From an uncultured Paracoccaceae bacterium (lineage in GTDB: Bacteria; Pseudomonadota; Alphaproteobacteria; Rhodobacterales; Rhodobacteraceae): a DNA stretch of 64,000 nucleotides. The notes beneath the pieces were generated by a model. It was not told the DNA's origin and ran no database searches. It saw only the letters and a program-made list of their open reading frames with translations. The stretch lies in assembly GCA_934500835.1 (NCBI GenBank), contig CAKSTR010000001.1:62001-126000 (forward strand), read 5' to 3'. A program made the translations under genes and the position numbers. Shown here piece by piece: positions 9,103 through 17,800 of this stretch; the first letter of the stretch is position 1, and the number at the start of each line of letters is the position of its first letter.

Positions 9103-9156
9103 GCGACTGCATGCAATCGCCCTTCCCCCGTGGGATATTTGGGGACAGAAAATGGC
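9103..9156 (+). repeat. GGGATATTT repeat unit 1 with hairpin
   Basis: A short hairpin (GGGCGA ... TCGCCC, 9103-9122) is followed by a unit containing GGGATATTTGGGGACAGAAA (9125-9156). It lies just 3' of the livM-type gene, and the same unit recurs ten more times in this window. Confidence 0.65.
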
Positions 9157-9167
9157 AGGAAGACATC

Positions 9168-9186
9168 TGCGACATTTCCTGTCGCA
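9168..9186. promoter_or_regulatory. Perfect dyad TGCGACA-N5-TGTCGCA, likely operator
   Basis: Seven-base perfect inverted arms separated by TTTCC, 68 bases before the ATG of the FAD/GcvT gene. Size and position suit a transcription-factor site. The regulator is unknown; the GlxA-type protein encoded at 1908-2930 is the nearest candidate in this window. Confidence 0.5.
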
Positions 9187-9253
9187 AAACATCGTGCCTT
9201 TTACACCCTGCGCCGCCAATCTGCCGCCAACGGATTGAAGCGGAGTTCCCGGA

Positions 9254-11674
9254 ATGAAAACCCATGCGCGCGTGGTGGTGATTGGCGGCGGAGTCGTCGG
9301 TTGCTCGGTTCTCTATCACCTGACCAAGCTGGGCTGGTCGGATGTCATGCTGATCGAACGGTCCGAACTGACCTCGGGTTCCACCTGGCATGCGGCGGGC
9401 GGCTTCCACACCATCAACGGCGACACCAACATGGCGGCGCTGCAGGGCTATACCATCCGGCTTTACAAAGAGCTGGAAGAGATCACCGGCATGTCCTGCG
9501 GGTTGCACCATGTCGGTGGCGTGACGCTGGCCGACAATCAGGCGCGCTTTGACCAGCTGGTCGCCGAACGGGCCAAGCACCGCTATATGGGGCTGGACAC
9601 CGAGATCGTCGGCCCGGCCGAGATCGCCAAGCTGACCGACGGCATGGTCAATCTCGAAGGCATCATCGGCGGGCTCTACGATCCGCTGGACGGCCACCTT
9701 GACCCCTCGGGCACCACCCATGCCTATGCCAAGGCGGCGCGGATGGGCGGGGCCGAGATCGTCCTGCACAACCGCGTGCTGGAGACCAATCCGACCAAGG
9801 ACGGCTGGGAAGTGGTCACCGAAAAGGGCACCGTCACCTGCGAGCATCTGGTGAACGCCGGCGGCCTCTGGGCACGCGAGATCGGGGCCATGGCCGGGGT
9901 CTACCTGCCCCTGTTGCCGATGGCGCACCAGTATCTGGTGACCGACGACATTCCCGAAATCATGGAGATCCTGAAATCCGGCCGCGAATTCCCCCATGTG
10001 ATGGACCCGGGCGGTGAATCCTATCTGCGCCAGGAAGGCCGCGGTCTCTGCATCGGTTTCTATGAAAAGCCCTGCGAGCCGTGGTCGCTGGACGGCACGC
10101 CGTGGGACTTTGGCCATGAGCTGTTGAACGAGCAGTTCGACAAGATCGAGGATTCGGTCAACTTCGCCTATCGCCGCTTCCCGGTGCTGGAGCGCACGGG
10201 CGTCAAGCGGGTGATCCATGGCCCCTTCACCTTCGCCCCCGATGGCAACCCGCTGATCGGGCCGGTGCAGGGTCTGAAGAACTACTGGTCCGCCTGCGCG
10301 GTGATGGCCGGCTTCAGCCAGGGCGGCGGCATGGGTCTGGCCCTTGCGCAATGGATGATCGAGGGCGAGGTCGAGCGCGATCCGCGCGGCTTCGACGTCA
10401 GCCGCTTCGGCACCTGGACCACGGCCGGCTATACCGTGCCCAAGGTGATCGAGAACTATCAGATGCGCTTCTCGGTCGGCTACCCGAACGAGGAACGCCC
10501 CGCCGCCCGCCCGTTCCGCATGACGCCCATGTATGAGACCTTTGACCGCATGGGCGCGGTCTGGGGCCAGCAATACGGGCTGGAAGTGGTGAACTACTTC
10601 GCCCTGCCCGGCGAGCCGCGGATGGAGGAACCCAGCTTCAAACGCTCGAACGCATGGGAGGCGACCAAGCAGGAAGTCCGCGCCCTGCGCGAAGGCGTCG
10701 GCATCAACGAACTCCAGAACTTCGGCAAGTATCTGGTCAAGGGAGAAGGCGCCCGCGCCTGGCTGGACCGGATCATGGCCGGCCGCATCCCCAAGCAGGG
10801 CCGCCTCTCGCTGACCCCGATGCTGGCGCATTCGGGCAAGATCATCGGCGACTTCACCGTCTCCTGCCTGTCCGAGACCGAATTCCAGCTGACCGCCAGC
10901 TACGGCGCCCAAGGCTGGCACCAGCGTTGGTTCGAGCAGAACGCCGCTCCCGGCGTGACGGTCGAGAACATCTCCGATACCCGCACCGGCTTTACCATCG
11001 CCGGGCCGGGGTCGCGCGCGTTGCTGGCAAAGGTCACACGGTCCGATGTCTCGGCCGCCGCCTTCAAGTTCATGGATGTGAAACGCCTGACCGTCGGCAT
11101 GGCCGATTGCATCGTGCAGCGCGTCAGCTACACCGCCGATCTGGGCTATGAGATCTTCTGCGATGCGATGTCGGTCCAGCATCTGTGGAAGGTGCTGAAC
11201 GAGGCCGGCGCCGACATGGGCCTGCGCGCCTTCGGGATGCGGGCGATGATGTCCTTGCGGCTGGACAAGTGGTTCGGGTCGTGGGGCCGCGAGTTCAGCC
11301 CGGATTACACGCCGATGGAGACCGGGCTGGACCGCTTCATCCAGTGGAACAAGCCGGCAGACTGGATCGGCAAGGCCGCGGCCACGGCCGAAAAGGCCAC
11401 CGGCCCGAAACGCCGCCTCGTCTCGTTCATCGTCGATGCCAAGGATGCCGATGTGGTGGCATGGGAGCCGATCTGGCTGAAGGGCGAAGTCGTCGGCTTC
11501 TGCACCTCGGGCGGGTTCAGCCATTGGACGGGCAAATCGGTGGCGCAGGGCTTCCTGCCCGCCGATGCCGTCAAGGATGGCCTGGAATGCGAGATCGAGA
11601 TCCTTGGCGAGCGCCGCAAGGCGACGGTCCAGCTTGCCCCGATCTGGGATGACGGCGGCCGCATGCGCGACTGA
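9254..11674 (+). CDS. FAD-dependent oxidoreductase with GcvT domains (dimethylglycine/sarcosine dehydrogenase family)
   Basis: An 806-residue cytoplasmic enzyme. The N-terminal half is a DAO-type FAD domain: Rossmann motif VVIGGGVVGCSVLYHLTKLG, then GSTWHAAGG (the usual covalent-FAD or active-site region of this family) and a C-terminal FAD segment GFSQGGGMGLALAQWM. The second half is a GcvT-like tetrahydrofolate-binding region (ELQNFGKYLVKGEGARAWLD ... SYTADLGYEIFCD) with a GcvT C-terminal barrel. Such enzymes oxidatively demethylate dimethylglycine or sarcosine and pass the methyl group to folate. AGCGGAG precedes the ATG. Placement after the importer suggests uptake plus demethylation of a methylated amino acid. 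The exact substrate cannot be read from sequence. Confidence 0.85.
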   Translation: MKTHARVVVIGGGVVGCSVLYHLTKLGWSDVMLIERSELTSGSTWHAAGGFHTINGDTNMAALQGYTIRLYKELEEITGMSCGLHHVGGVTLADNQARFDQLVAERAKHRYMGLDTEIVGPAEIAKLTDGMVNLEGIIGGLYDPLDGHLDPSGTTHAYAKAARMGGAEIVLHNRVLETNPTKDGWEVVTEKGTVTCEHLVNAGGLWAREIGAMAGVYLPLLPMAHQYLVTDDIPEIMEILKSGREFPHVMDPGGESYLRQEGRGLCIGFYEKPCEPWSLDGTPWDFGHELLNEQFDKIEDSVNFAYRRFPVLERTGVKRVIHGPFTFAPDGNPLIGPVQGLKNYWSACAVMAGFSQGGGMGLALAQWMIEGEVERDPRGFDVSRFGTWTTAGYTVPKVIENYQMRFSVGYPNEERPAARPFRMTPMYETFDRMGAVWGQQYGLEVVNYFALPGEPRMEEPSFKRSNAWEATKQEVRALREGVGINELQNFGKYLVKGEGARAWLDRIMAGRIPKQGRLSLTPMLAHSGKIIGDFTVSCLSETEFQLTASYGAQGWHQRWFEQNAAPGVTVENISDTRTGFTIAGPGSRALLAKVTRSDVSAAAFKFMDVKRLTVGMADCIVQRVSYTADLGYEIFCDAMSVQHLWKVLNEAGADMGLRAFGMRAMMSLRLDKWFGSWGREFSPDYTPMETGLDRFIQWNKPADWIGKAAATAEKATGPKRRLVSFIVDAKDADVVAWEPIWLKGEVVGFCTSGGFSHWTGKSVAQGFLPADAVKDGLECEIEILGERRKATVQLAPIWDDGGRMRD

Positions 11675-11679
11675 TCCCC

Positions 11680-11734
11680 TTCATCTTGGCCAAAATATCC
11701 TCGGGGGGTGAAGGGGGGCAGACAGCCCCCCTTC
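11680..11734 (-). repeat. GGGATATTT repeat unit 2 (inverted) with hairpin
   Basis: A minus-oriented unit (TTCATCTTGGCCAAAATATC, 11680-11710) abuts a perfect 10-bp stem (GAAGGGGGGC/GCCCCCCTTC, 11710-11734, loop AGACA). It fills the gap between the FAD/GcvT gene and the nucleotidyltransferase gene. The hairpin may help terminate the upstream gene. Confidence 0.65.
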
Positions 11735-11754
11735 TTCCACGCTAGCCTCGGGTG

Positions 11755-12354
11755 ATGCCTTTGCCCGTCATCCTGATCCTTGCCGCAGGCGCCTCCCGCC
11801 GCATGGGGCGCGCCGACAAGCTGATGCAGCAGGTGTCCGGCCGCCCGCTCTTGCGGTTGATGGCCGAACGGGCGCTCTCGACCAAGGCGACGGTTCTGGT
11901 GGTGTTGCCGCCGGATCGGCCAGAGCGGGCAAGGGCGCTGTCAGACCTGCCGCTGCTACTCACCCTCGCCCCGAACGCCGCCGAGGGCATGGCCGCAAGC
12001 CTGCGCGCCGGCATCGCTGCCCTGCCCCCGGGCACCCCTGCCGTGATGATCCTGCCGGCCGACATGCCCGGGATCACCGCGACCGATCTGTCAGCACTTC
12101 TTCGCGCGCATGCAGCGCAGCCGGAGATGATCCTGCGCGGGACCGATGCCGATGGGCGCGAGGGCCACCCGGTCCTGTTTCCCGCCGCCCATTTCCCCGC
12201 CCTCGCCACGCTGACCGGCGATCAGGGCGCAAGGCCGGTCCTGCAGGCCAACCGCGAGACTGTCCGCAAGGTTGCCCTGCCCGGCCGTCACGCCACACTG
12301 GATCTCGACACGCCGGAAGACTGGGCCGCCTTTCGCGCCTCAGGCGGCGAGTAG
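11755..12354 (+). CDS. MobA/MocA-like nucleotidyltransferase
   Basis: A 199-residue protein with the NTP-transferase signature at its start (ILILAAGASRRMGRADKLM) and a metal-binding ILPADMPGIT motif around residue 100. GREGHPVLFP and GDQGARPVL complete the MobA-like NTP-transferase set (MocA/XdhC-associated group). These enzymes join CTP or GTP to molybdopterin, or activate other phosphorylated groups. No molybdoenzyme or cofactor gene is adjacent, so the substrate is open. An overlapping GTG at 11752 is an alternative start, and no strong ribosome site is seen. The gene converges on, and overlaps by 15 bases, the first RTX gene. Confidence 0.85.
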   Translation: MPLPVILILAAGASRRMGRADKLMQQVSGRPLLRLMAERALSTKATVLVVLPPDRPERARALSDLPLLLTLAPNAAEGMAASLRAGIAALPPGTPAVMILPADMPGITATDLSALLRAHAAQPEMILRGTDADGREGHPVLFPAAHFPALATLTGDQGARPVLQANRETVRKVALPGRHATLDLDTPEDWAAFRASGGE

Positions 12355-14553
12355 AACCCGCGCCTCATAGCCTTTCAAGGTCATCCGGGCCGCGGGGAAG
12401 GCGATCCCTGTCGCCGCAAGCCCGGGGAACAGCGTCATGATCTCGTCCCGCTGCGCCTGATCCATGCCGCCCACCATTCGGCTGGCGGGCTGGAAGCTTT
12501 CGGTCCAGATCCCGTCCGAGCACAGGAGCTCATGCGCGTCGAACATCACATGGATGTAGTCGATGCCGCGCGTCAGCACCTGCCGGATGCCTGCCTGTCC
12601 GCACAGATGGATGGCCGCCACCAGCACCTCGGGCTCGCCGAACAGTGTCTCGGCGCGCGGGCCCTCGATCAGGACGCGGTGCTGCGGCGAGACGCGCATG
12701 TCGCGCACCGGCTGGCCCGCGCCCAGCGCCCCCGCCGGTATCAGGACCGGCCGCAACTCGGGCCAGGCCACAAGATCGGCCAGGCTCAGCGTCTTGCGCC
12801 CGACCCAGGTGACCGGCCGCAAGCCACCATCGCGGGTGGCGATCAGATCGCCCGGAACCAGATCCTCGACGGCCCGCTCTCCATCGCGGGCCTGAAGTCG
12901 CGTGCCCGGGGTAAAGCACGGGATGATGTTCTCGATATCGGTGAACTGAAGCGTCCCGATCAGGTTGCCCAGCGCGTCGAAATACTCGACATAGCCGTTC
13001 TCGGGGTTCAGCGCGTCGCGGTGAACCTTCAGCCGGCCGTCAGTCATCCCGGACAGGTCCAGCGTATCATAGTCATCGCCGGTGCTGCCGCCGTTGACCG
13101 TGTCGCCCATACCGCCATAGATGGTGTCGCGGTCGGCCCCGCCGTCCAGCAGGTTGCCGCCCGTGCCGCCGTAAAGCACGTCGTTTCCGGCCCCGCCATA
13201 AAGGCTGTCCCGGCCGGGCCCGGCGATCAGGACGTCATTTCCGATGCCGCCGTCCAGGAAATCGTTGCCCAGTCCGCCATCCAGCGTGTCGTCGCCGTCT
13301 TCGCCGAACAGCGCGTCATTGCCCGCATCGCCATAGATGCGATCATTGCCGTTGCCGGACCAGACGGTGTCATTGCCGGCGCCGCCATAGATCAGATCGT
13401 CCCCGCCCAGCACAGAGCCGGTGATATCGTCGATCGTGTCATCGCCGCCGCCGCCATAGACGGTGTCGTTGCCGGCGCCGAACTGGATGGTGTCATTGCC
13501 CTCGCCGCCTTCGATCCAGTCAGAGCCGTCGCCGCCGAAGATCTGATCCGCCCCGTCGCCACCATAGATCCGGTCGGAGCCGTCTCCCCCCGTCAGCGTG
13601 TCGGCACCCGCGCCCCCGAACAGCTGATCGTTCCCGACACCGCCATCAAGGCTGTCGGCCCCGTCCCCGCCAAGCAGGGTATCATCGCCGGCGCCGCCGA
13701 AAAGCTGGTCGTTGTCGATGCCGCCGTCCAGACTGTCGTTGCCATCGCCACCATAAAGCGAGTCATTGCCCGCCCCGCCGAACAAGCGGTCGGCGCCTTC
13801 ATCGCCGTAAAGCGTGTCATGCCCGGCTTCGCCCATCAGGCTGTCATCGCCGGTCCCGCCATAGACAAGGTCATTGCCAAGTCCGGCGTTGACCGTGTCA
13901 TTGCCGGCACCGGCGCGGATACGATCATCGTTCAGGCTGGACCCGACGATCCCGTCGTTGTTGTCGACCCGGTCGGTGCCATTGCCGATCGGCTCTTCAT
14001 AAGAGGCATTGATAAGGTCGTTCCCGGCGGTGCCGTCGATCCAGCCATCGTCCCAGCCGGTCACGACGCGGTCGATGCCAAGGCCCAGATAGCTGATCGT
14101 CCTGTCTGTGATCGAATTCAGCCGGATCGAGACGATCGGCTTCAGCTGATAGGCAGCGGTGTCGGCTGCCGATCCGCCGATCGCCTCGGGAGCAAGAAAG
14201 AGATGGCCATCCGTGCTTTGCGCAATCACGGCAGTCACTGTGCCGGTGGTCCCATCGGCATAGGTGATCGTCGCGTTGTAGATGACGGTGGCGTCAAAGG
14301 TGAAGGTCTGGACGCCGGCACCAATGTTGGTGGTGAACTGGTCGCTGGCGTCATAGTTGTTCTGATCCAGCGCCGTGGCATCGCCGCCGACGTTGATCAT
14401 GGTCGCCTGGGTGATCGCGTTGTAAAGCGGTGAACCGGTGGTGCCGTAGGTCTGTCCGACCAGTGCCGAGGCGTTCTCGGCGTTGGCGTTGCCCTCGTAT
14501 GGGTCGATCAGCGGGCCGGTGCCGAGATGAATCCAGTTGAACGTCGTTGCCAT
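12340..14553 (-). CDS. RTX calcium-binding protein with C-terminal Hint domain (RTX-B)
   Basis: A 737-residue, very acidic protein, probably secreted by a type I system and folding on Ca2+ outside the cell. Residues 1 to about 165 form an N-terminal domain without RTX repeats (starting TFNWIHLGTGPLIDPYEGNA). Residues about 175-480 hold many nonapeptide repeats of the GGxGxDxLx type. A linker ([15 protein letters not shown] ... ENGYVEYFDALGN) leads into a Hint module from about residue 546: PCFTPGTRLQ with the candidate nucleophile Cys, then [26 protein letters not shown], and YIHVMFDAHELLCSDGIWTE. The tail ends GYEARVLLAA. There is no Sec signal peptide and no ABC exporter gene nearby. It overlaps the convergent nucleotidyltransferase gene. 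Confidence 0.88.
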   Translation of the reverse strand: MATTFNWIHLGTGPLIDPYEGNANAENASALVGQTYGTTGSPLYNAITQATMINVGGDATALDQNNYDASDQFTTNIGAGVQTFTFDATVIYNATITYADGTTGTVTAVIAQSTDGHLFLAPEAIGGSAADTAAYQLKPIVSIRLNSITDRTISYLGLGIDRVVTGWDDGWIDGTAGNDLINASYEEPIGNGTDRVDNNDGIVGSSLNDDRIRAGAGNDTVNAGLGNDLVYGGTGDDSLMGEAGHDTLYGDEGADRLFGGAGNDSLYGGDGNDSLDGGIDNDQLFGGAGDDTLLGGDGADSLDGGVGNDQLFGGAGADTLTGGDGSDRIYGGDGADQIFGGDGSDWIEGGEGNDTIQFGAGNDTVYGGGGDDTIDDITGSVLGGDDLIYGGAGNDTVWSGNGNDRIYGDAGNDALFGEDGDDTLDGGLGNDFLDGGIGNDVLIAGPGRDSLYGGAGNDVLYGGTGGNLLDGGADRDTIYGGMGDTVNGGSTGDDYDTLDLSGMTDGRLKVHRDALNPENGYVEYFDALGNLIGTLQFTDIENIIPCFTPGTRLQARDGERAVEDLVPGDLIATRDGGLRPVTWVGRKTLSLADLVAWPELRPVLIPAGALGAGQPVRDMRVSPQHRVLIEGPRAETLFGEPEVLVAAIHLCGQAGIRQVLTRGIDYIHVMFDAHELLCSDGIWTESFQPASRMVGGMDQAQRDEIMTLFPGLAATGIAFPAARMTLKGYEARVLLAA

Positions 14554-14744
14554 GGCTCACCCCCGTCCGGCCGCAGGCGTCGGAAGTGCATGGCTCCAGC
14601 CTCGGTCAACCGATGCTGAAAGGGGGAAATGATGGCGTTCAATGGTCACTCTTGCAGTCCTTGCAGCGTCTTTCCTTGCAAAGACTTAACCGGATGAGGT
14701 GGCGACTTTGGGGCCGGATTGGGGCTTGTTTCCATCCTGGAAAC

Positions 14745-14778
14745 CCCCTGCAGCCCCGGATCGACAAGGCTGCAGGGG
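14745..14778 (-). terminator. Hairpin downstream of RTX-A
   Basis: A perfect 10-bp stem (CCCCTGCAGC/GCTGCAGGGG) with a 14-base loop, 27 bases after the RTX-A stop. A second small hairpin (TTTCCA/TGGAAA, 14729-14743) follows. The T-tract on the minus strand is poor, so termination strength is uncertain. Confidence 0.5.
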
Positions 14779-14804
14779 TGAATCCTGGCCAATTGATGGC
14801 GGGA

Positions 14805-17800
14805 TCAGCCCGGCATGAGAAGCCGGGCCTCGTGACGCTTCAGGCTAAGCCTCACGGCCGGGAACAGGAAGCCAAGCCTCAGCTCGGGGAAAAGTTCAAG
14901 CAGCTCTGCCCGCGGACCATCGTCCATCCCCGCCAGCGTCAGGTCGCCCGGCTGGTAGCTTTCGGTCCAGACCCCGTCAGACCGCAGGATCTCATGCCGG
15001 TCGAAAAGCAGGTGGATGTAGCTGATATCCCCGGCCCAGTCCTCCTGCGTGATCCCGGCGCGGCCCGCCAGATACCCGGCGGCGACCAGAACCTCCTGTT
15101 CACCGAACAGAAGCTCGGCCCGCGGTCCGGTGATCAACACCCGATGCTGCGGAGAGACCACAAGATCCCGCTCGGGCTGTTGGGGCCCAAGCGCGCCTGT
15201 GCGGATGCGAACCGGGTTGAGATGCGGCGCCGCCGCCAGTTCTTCCCTGCCAAGGTCGCGCCGGCCGACCCATCGGATCGGCTGATAGCCGTTGTCGCGG
15301 GTCAGCACGCGGTTGCCCACCTGCAGATCCTCGACGCGCACCTCGCCCCTGTCGGTGGCGATCATCGCGCCCGGCGTGAAGCAGGGCACGATGATGTTCT
15401 CGATGTTGGAGAACACAAGGCCGCCGACCACGTTGCCATTGCCGTCCAGGAACTCGACCGTGCCGTTTTCGGCGTTCGTCGGGTCATAGATGATGCGGAC
15501 GTCACCGCTGTAGCCGGACAGGTCAAGCGTATCCCAGTCGTCGCCACCCTCGCCGCCATCGACGACATCGCCGATTCCGCCGTAGATGTAATCGCGGTCG
15601 TCGCCGCCATGGATCGTATCGGCGTCGGCGCCACCCGTCAGCGTGTCATTGCCGGCACCACCATAAAGGAGGTCATCCCCCTCCTCGCCAAGAAGGCTGT
15701 CGTTCCCGGCATCGCCGTAAAGCGTGTCGTTCCCCTGGCCGCCGAACAGGGTGTCGTTGCCGTCCTGGCCTTTGACAGAGTCATTGCCGTCGCCCGCCAG
15801 CACGAGATCGTCGCCCGCACCCGCATGGATGATGTCGTCGTTGGTGCCCGCCGCATTGTCCGAGGCGTCAACCCTGTCGCCTTCGGGGTCGCCGGTATAA
15901 TTGACGTCGATCACATCGTTGCCGGCCGTGCCCTCGACCGTTTCATTGGGCGTTGGCGGCCCCCCGTCGATGACGACATGTTCGATGTTCTCGAACCGCA
16001 GCGTCCCGCCGTCATTGAAAAAGACCGTGCCATTCTCGGGGTTGCCGGTGTCGTAGACGATCTCCAGCACATTGCTGACATGAAGCGTGTCGTTGTCTTC
16101 GCCGGTGATGAAGGTCTCGCCGCCATCGACGTAGTCACCGGCACCGCCATAGAAAATGTCGGCGTCATCCTCGCCGAACATGCTGTCATTGCCTGCGCCG
16201 CCGAACAGCGTATCGGCCCCGTCCGAGCCATAGATCATGTCGTTGCCGTCACCGCCGTAGACGGCGTCATCGCCACCCGAGCCTGTGATGGTGTCGTCGC
16301 CATCGCCGCCATAGACAAAGTCGTTGCCGTACCCGCCATAGGCCTGATCATTGCCCGTGCCGGCATAGACGAAGTCGTTGCCAAGCCCGCCATAGACGGA
16401 ATCGTCGCCGGCTTCGCCATAGACCTTGTCATTGCCGGCGTCGCCGCGCAGGAAATCGTTGCCGGCACCGCCCTGCAGCAGGTCGTCGCCCTCGTCGCCC
16501 TGCATGTAGTCGTTGCCCTGGCCGCCGTAGAGGCCGTCGTTGCCCGCGCCGCCATAGACGAAATCGTTGTCGTCGCCCGCAATGACCGTATCGTCGCCGC
16601 CCCCGGCGAAGACCTCGTCATTTCCGCTGCCCGTCTCGATGGAATCGTTGCCAGATCCACCGGTGACAAAGTCATGGCCGGCGCCGGTCAGCAGCGTGGT
16701 GCCGCCGGTGGTGTCTCCGGCATGGACCGTGTCATTGCCATCGCCGGTGATCAGCGTCTCGATGCCGTCGAAATTCCCGCCACCGGACGCACCGTGGTAG
16801 CCGAAACTGCCCAAGCCATCGCCGTTGAAGTGGACATTGACCCCATCGGCGCCCGTGCCGGGCAGCTGGAGCGTGTCGTTGTCGCCGGTGCCGGTGCCGC
16901 CATAGACCTGGACGAAGCCCGCGCCGGTCTCGACGATCAGCCGGTCATTTCCGTCGCCACCGTACAGCGTGTCGTTGCCCGGTCCGCCCGTGCCGCCCGC
17001 AATCAGCGTGTCGTCGCCGGCCCCGCCAAAGACCTGATCGTCCCCGGCACCGGCGCGGACTATGTCATTGCCATCGCCGGCTTCGACGGTGTCATTGTCG
17101 CCATCGGTGCCGTCGATCTGATCGCCTTCCGCATCGACATAGCCCGCGCCGATGACATCATCGCCGGAGGTTCCGTTGACGATATCGTTCCCCGTCACCG
17201 CCGGCGTGGTGTCAACGCCGTTCACCACCAGATTTTCGATGTTCTGGAAGGTGAGGCTGGTTCCGTCGTTGAACTCGACCGTGCCGGACTCGTTGTTGCC
17301 GCCGCCATAGATGACATTGGCCACGTCGTTGACGATCAGCGTGTCGAAATCGTCGCCGTCCTCTCCGCCGTCGACGAAATCGCCGGCCTCGCCGTGGAAG
17401 GTGTCGCGCCCGGCGCCGCCGAACATGCTGTCATTGCCGGCGCCGCCGGTCAGCGTGTCATTGCCGGCGTCGCCGGACAGCGTGTCGTCGCCCGAGCCAC
17501 CTTCAAGCAGGTCGTTGCCGGCGCCGCCCGACAGGCTGTCATTGCCATCCGTCAGCGTCTCCCACGCCGGGGTGGCGTCCACCGCCAGCGTGTAATAGAC
17601 GCCATCGCCGCTGCCATCGGTCGAAAGCTGTTGCACCGAGACCGAGGTCATCGGCCCATGCAGCGTCAGCACTGCCGGCACGAAAACGCCCTGCGGGTCT
17701 GCCATGGCGGTCAGGTGGCCATCGCCATCGACGATGTAGGAGGTGCTGCCGCCGCTGAACTCGGCCAGGCCAAGCGCCATCGCCTGATTCAGGTCGATCG

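Noticed and set aside
9089..11524. Minus-strand open frame of 811 codons
   Set aside because: Antisense to the FAD/GcvT gene; only GC-driven openness.
12532..14433. Plus-strand open frame of 633 codons
   Set aside because: Antisense to RTX-B; no protein-like features.
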